Positions 44,752 through 46,303 of a DNA stretch of 46,303 nucleotides are shown here, in pieces. Location: positions 49,510 to 95,812 of the forward strand of contig NZ_KI911329.1 in NCBI RefSeq assembly GCF_000513955.1, written 5' to 3'. How positions within the stretch are numbered: position 1 is the first letter of the stretch; each line of letters opens with the position of its first letter. A model generated the notes under the pieces. That model was not told the origin of the DNA. It searched no databases and was given only the letters and a program-made list of their open reading frames with translations. The translations under genes and the position numbers were made by a program. The DNA is from Pseudoxanthomonas suwonensis J47 (GTDB taxonomy: Bacteria > Pseudomonadota > Gammaproteobacteria > Xanthomonadales > Xanthomonadaceae).

Positions 44752-44828
44752 CCCCTCTCTCCGCCAGTTGCGCAAAAGGGGCCCCTCACGGGGCCCCTTT
44801 TCTTTTGCGCAACTGGCGGAGAGAGGGG
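44752..44828. repeat. 77-base palindrome with tRNA-Ser-like 3' ends in both arms
   Basis: Outer arms of 26 bases (44752-44777 and 44803-44828) are perfect inverted copies. An inner 12-base-pair stem (44774-44785 with 44790-44801, loop TCAC) has the shape of an intrinsic terminator with a TTTTCTTTT tail. Each outer arm contains CTCTCTCCGCCA, the 3' acceptor end and CCA of a serine-type tRNA, followed by GTTGCGCAAAA. No complete tRNA is attached to either arm. It may be a duplicated and inverted attachment site or a tRNA-terminator relic. Confidence 0.75.
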
Positions 44829-44943
44829 GACACGGCAGACCTTGCCCTAACCCCCTATATCCACTCGAAAAACACAAACCGAGGTGTGTCCTTGGTAGTG
44901 TCCCCAGTATAGGGCAGGGGGCGGCAGGGGCTAGGCTGCCAAC

Positions 44944-45540
44944 TCAATCGCTCTTCTGCCCCCACTTTCGCCAATTTGAGTTGCCAGCAGGAGGATTGGG
45001 GGCCGCAGCCGGAGTGGCGGCAGGGGTCACTGCCTGCGGCTGCGGAGCCACGACCGGCTGACTAACCTGCGGCTCTGCAACAGGCTGGACAGAGGCACCC
45101 GTAGGCGCGGGGTTCGGGACATAGATGGCGATCGCGCGGCCCACCTTGCTGAACTGCGCGGCGGAGTAACCCACGCCAGTTGCGTAAGCGGAGTTTCCGT
45201 ATGCAGTGGCGTTGGCGTAGCCACTGTTTACCGAACCCGTGTATTGGGTATCGATCCCTTGAAGGAGGATGCCATTGGCGCCCAGTTCGGCCGCTTCGTC
45301 CTTCAATCGTCCCATGACCTTGTTCATCCGGCTTTGGGCTGAAAATCCGTTAGCCCCGAGGTCAGAGGCTTCAAGCAATGCAACGGTTTCATATCCGGCC
45401 GGCGGTTCGAGATAGATCCTCACCTGTTCTGGGTCAATAGGAGGCCTGGAATTGCCAACCAGCACGGACGATGACGCGCAAGCAGTAAGCGCAGTGACAA
45501 GCAGCCCGACGGCTGCATTTCTGATGGCGGTGGTGTTCAT
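44944..45540 (-). CDS. putative lipoprotein, Pro/Ala-rich C-terminus
   Basis: A 198-residue predicted lipoprotein (signal MNTTAIRNAAVGLLVTALTA, lipobox ending in Cys21). The mature domain (VRIYLEPPAGYETVALLEAS, then DEAAELGANGILLQGID) recalls small periplasmic YbjQ/DUF4156-like folds but I cannot name it. A Gly/Tyr/Ala/Asn-rich segment (SGYANATAYGNSAYATGVGY) and a long Pro/Ala/Gln tail follow. The gene has lower G+C than the core (34 of 60 bases at 45181-45240) and lies between the palindrome and a broken recombinase, so it is a likely passenger of an integrated element. Confidence 0.7.
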   Translation of the reverse strand: MNTTAIRNAAVGLLVTALTACASSSVLVGNSRPPIDPEQVRIYLEPPAGYETVALLEASDLGANGFSAQSRMNKVMGRLKDEAAELGANGILLQGIDTQYTGSVNSGYANATAYGNSAYATGVGYSAAQFSKVGRAIAIYVPNPAPTGASVQPVAEPQVSQPVVAPQPQAVTPAATPAAAPNPPAGNSNWRKWGQKSD

Positions 45541-45576
45541 TGCCTTCCCCTTGGCGTTGATTCGACGGATTGAAGC

Positions 45577-46071
45577 CTAATTCTTGCCTCCCGACAAGCT
45601 CCCCATTTGTGGCCGGAGCCCTTGCCGCAGCGGGGTCAGACCCCAAGCGGAGGGGCGGGCCGCGCGCGGCGCGGCTTGCGGCTTTGCCCCCTCCAACTCG
45701 GCTTTTGCCTTTGCTCTGGGCTTGGTGCGCTGCGGACGCGTCACGGCTCGCGCCTTGGGTGCCGTCGTGGCCTTCGCGCTGACGATACAGCTCTTCCGGC
45801 CAGCCCTGCGGGTTCCGTAGTAGGTCAGGCTCCGTTGAACGGTGGCCCATGGCCTGTGCTGCCTTCTCCGGAGTCAGTTGTCCGCTGGCAATCGCCCCCT
45901 TCAAGTCGCTGCCCACTGCATGGCGCAGGGAATAGCAGGACAGGCCATGGGCTTGGAGCGCCCGGTTGAGGCTCCGATAGTCGGCCTGCGTAGTCTCCAA
46001 GAGGAACGCCCCACCACGCTCTTGGCATAGGTCCGCCAGCGCCTTGACCGTTCGGCCTTCGACACGAAAGG
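45577..46071 (-). pseudogene. tyrosine recombinase (integrase) remnant, IS-split and frameshifted
   Basis: The C-terminal half of a phage-type integrase is readable: RSLNRALQAHGLSCYSLRHA (with the catalytic Arg-x-x-His pair SLRHA) and QAMGHRSTE. Directly after it, near 45830, the frame slips; the other frame continues SLTYYGTRRAGRKS, which supplies the catalytic tyrosine, and runs to a stop at 45577-45579. The 5' part is cut off at about 46072 by an IS3-family element. Both lesions make it inactive. It probably drove integration of the lower-G+C DNA to its left. Confidence 0.8.
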
Positions 46072-46303
46072 TGAATCGCCCCGTCTTTCCCGGAGGCTCC
46101 AAACCTTGAGAGGATGGAGCCATGAGCAACAAATTGACGAGGTACGCACCCGAGGTGCGTGAGCGGGCGGTGCGGATGGTCCTGGACCACCAGGGCGAGC
46201 ACAGCTCCCAGTGGGCGGCGATTACGTCGGTGGCCGGGAAGATCGGCTGCAAGGCGGAGACGCTGCGGACATGGGTTCGGCGGGCCGAGCGCGACAGCGG
46301 GCT
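46072..46303 (+). mobile_element. left end of an IS3-family (IS407-like) insertion sequence
   Basis: The terminus TGAATCGCCCCGTCTTTCCC (46072-46091) resembles the TGAACCGCCCCGG ends of IS407-group elements. The integrase homology stops exactly here, and a typical orfA starts 50 bases in. The element runs off the window, so length, right end and target duplication cannot be seen. Confidence 0.78.
46122..46303 (+). CDS. IS3-family transposase OrfA, partial
   Basis: The first 60 residues ([20 protein letters not shown], then [20 protein letters not shown] and [11 protein letters not shown]) are a helix-turn-helix transposase_8 domain that recognises the IS ends. GGATGGAGCC before the ATG contains the ribosome site. 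The frame is intact to the window edge. OrfB with the DDE domain should lie to the right. Confidence 0.85.
   Translation, partial: MSNKLTRYAPEVRERAVRMVLDHQGEHSSQWAAITSVAGKIGCKAETLRTWVRRAERDSG

Noticed and set aside
44752-44828. Terminal inverted repeats of a MITE
   Set aside because: The arms enclose only about 25 bases of terminator-like stem, and no target duplication is seen; the tRNA-end content fits an attachment-site relic better.

Overview
The window is a high-GC chromosome segment (sampled lines run near 70% G+C in the core genes) from a gammaproteobacterium that looks like Xanthomonadaceae/Lysobacteraceae (Lysobacter, Luteimonas or a relative). Support: the order tig-clpP-clpX-lon-hupB-tRNAVal-tRNAAsp-ppiD; a short NAD-type isocitrate dehydrogenase; a Kdo kinase (KdkA) in a lipopolysaccharide-type neighbourhood; a DUF6165 gene; and gloB/yafS-like/rnhA/dnaQ in the usual gammaproteobacterial order. 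This rests on gene content and order, not on a database search.

Left third (1-14,000). On the minus strand a BepA-like metalloprotease gene is followed by phoB-phoR-ppk-ppx and a von Willebrand-domain lipoprotein, so phosphate sensing and polyphosphate synthesis and breakdown share one gene string. A good candidate Pho box with a correctly placed -10 lies just before phoB. The plus strand then carries a glutaredoxin overlapping an AhpD-like gene, isocitrate dehydrogenase and an NhaC-type antiporter, facing a Bax-inhibitor-like membrane protein.

Middle (14,000-28,900). A minus-strand tRNA block (Pro, Arg, His, Lys, terminator, then Leu with its own -10) is followed by the protein quality-control cluster: trigger factor, ClpP, ClpX, Lon, HU, two tRNAs and PpiD. 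A MltD-like transglycosylase and glyoxalase II (minus) diverge from a YafS-like protein, RNase HI and DnaQ (plus). A PP2C phosphatase and tRNA-Ser(CGA) close the section.

Envelope and cofactor section (28,990-38,340). DUF6165, a fused MFS/spermidine-synthase-like membrane protein, a family 9 glycosyltransferase and KdkA suggest lipopolysaccharide core work. KdkA runs by start/stop overlaps into an MBL-fold hydrolase, moaA, moaC, moaD, moaE and a YVTN beta-propeller protein.

Right end (38,340-46,303) is the accessory part. It holds a 2.5-copy non-coding tandem repeat; two gene stumps, the 3' parts of an Lhr-like helicase and of a histidine kinase, joined head to head; an Lpp-like lipoprotein beside an L,D-transpeptidase; a YHS/DUF1348 fusion; an isochorismatase-like hydrolase overlapping an EamA transporter; a run of four perfect hairpins; a 77-base palindrome with tRNA-Ser-like 3' ends in both arms; a lower-GC lipoprotein gene; a wrecked tyrosine recombinase; and the left end of an IS3-family element. 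I read this as a decayed integration hot spot. I did not find a complete unknown multi-gene system. The best leads are the tandem repeat, the palindrome/recombinase boundary, the head-to-head pseudogene junction and the lysine-less Lpp/transpeptidase pair.
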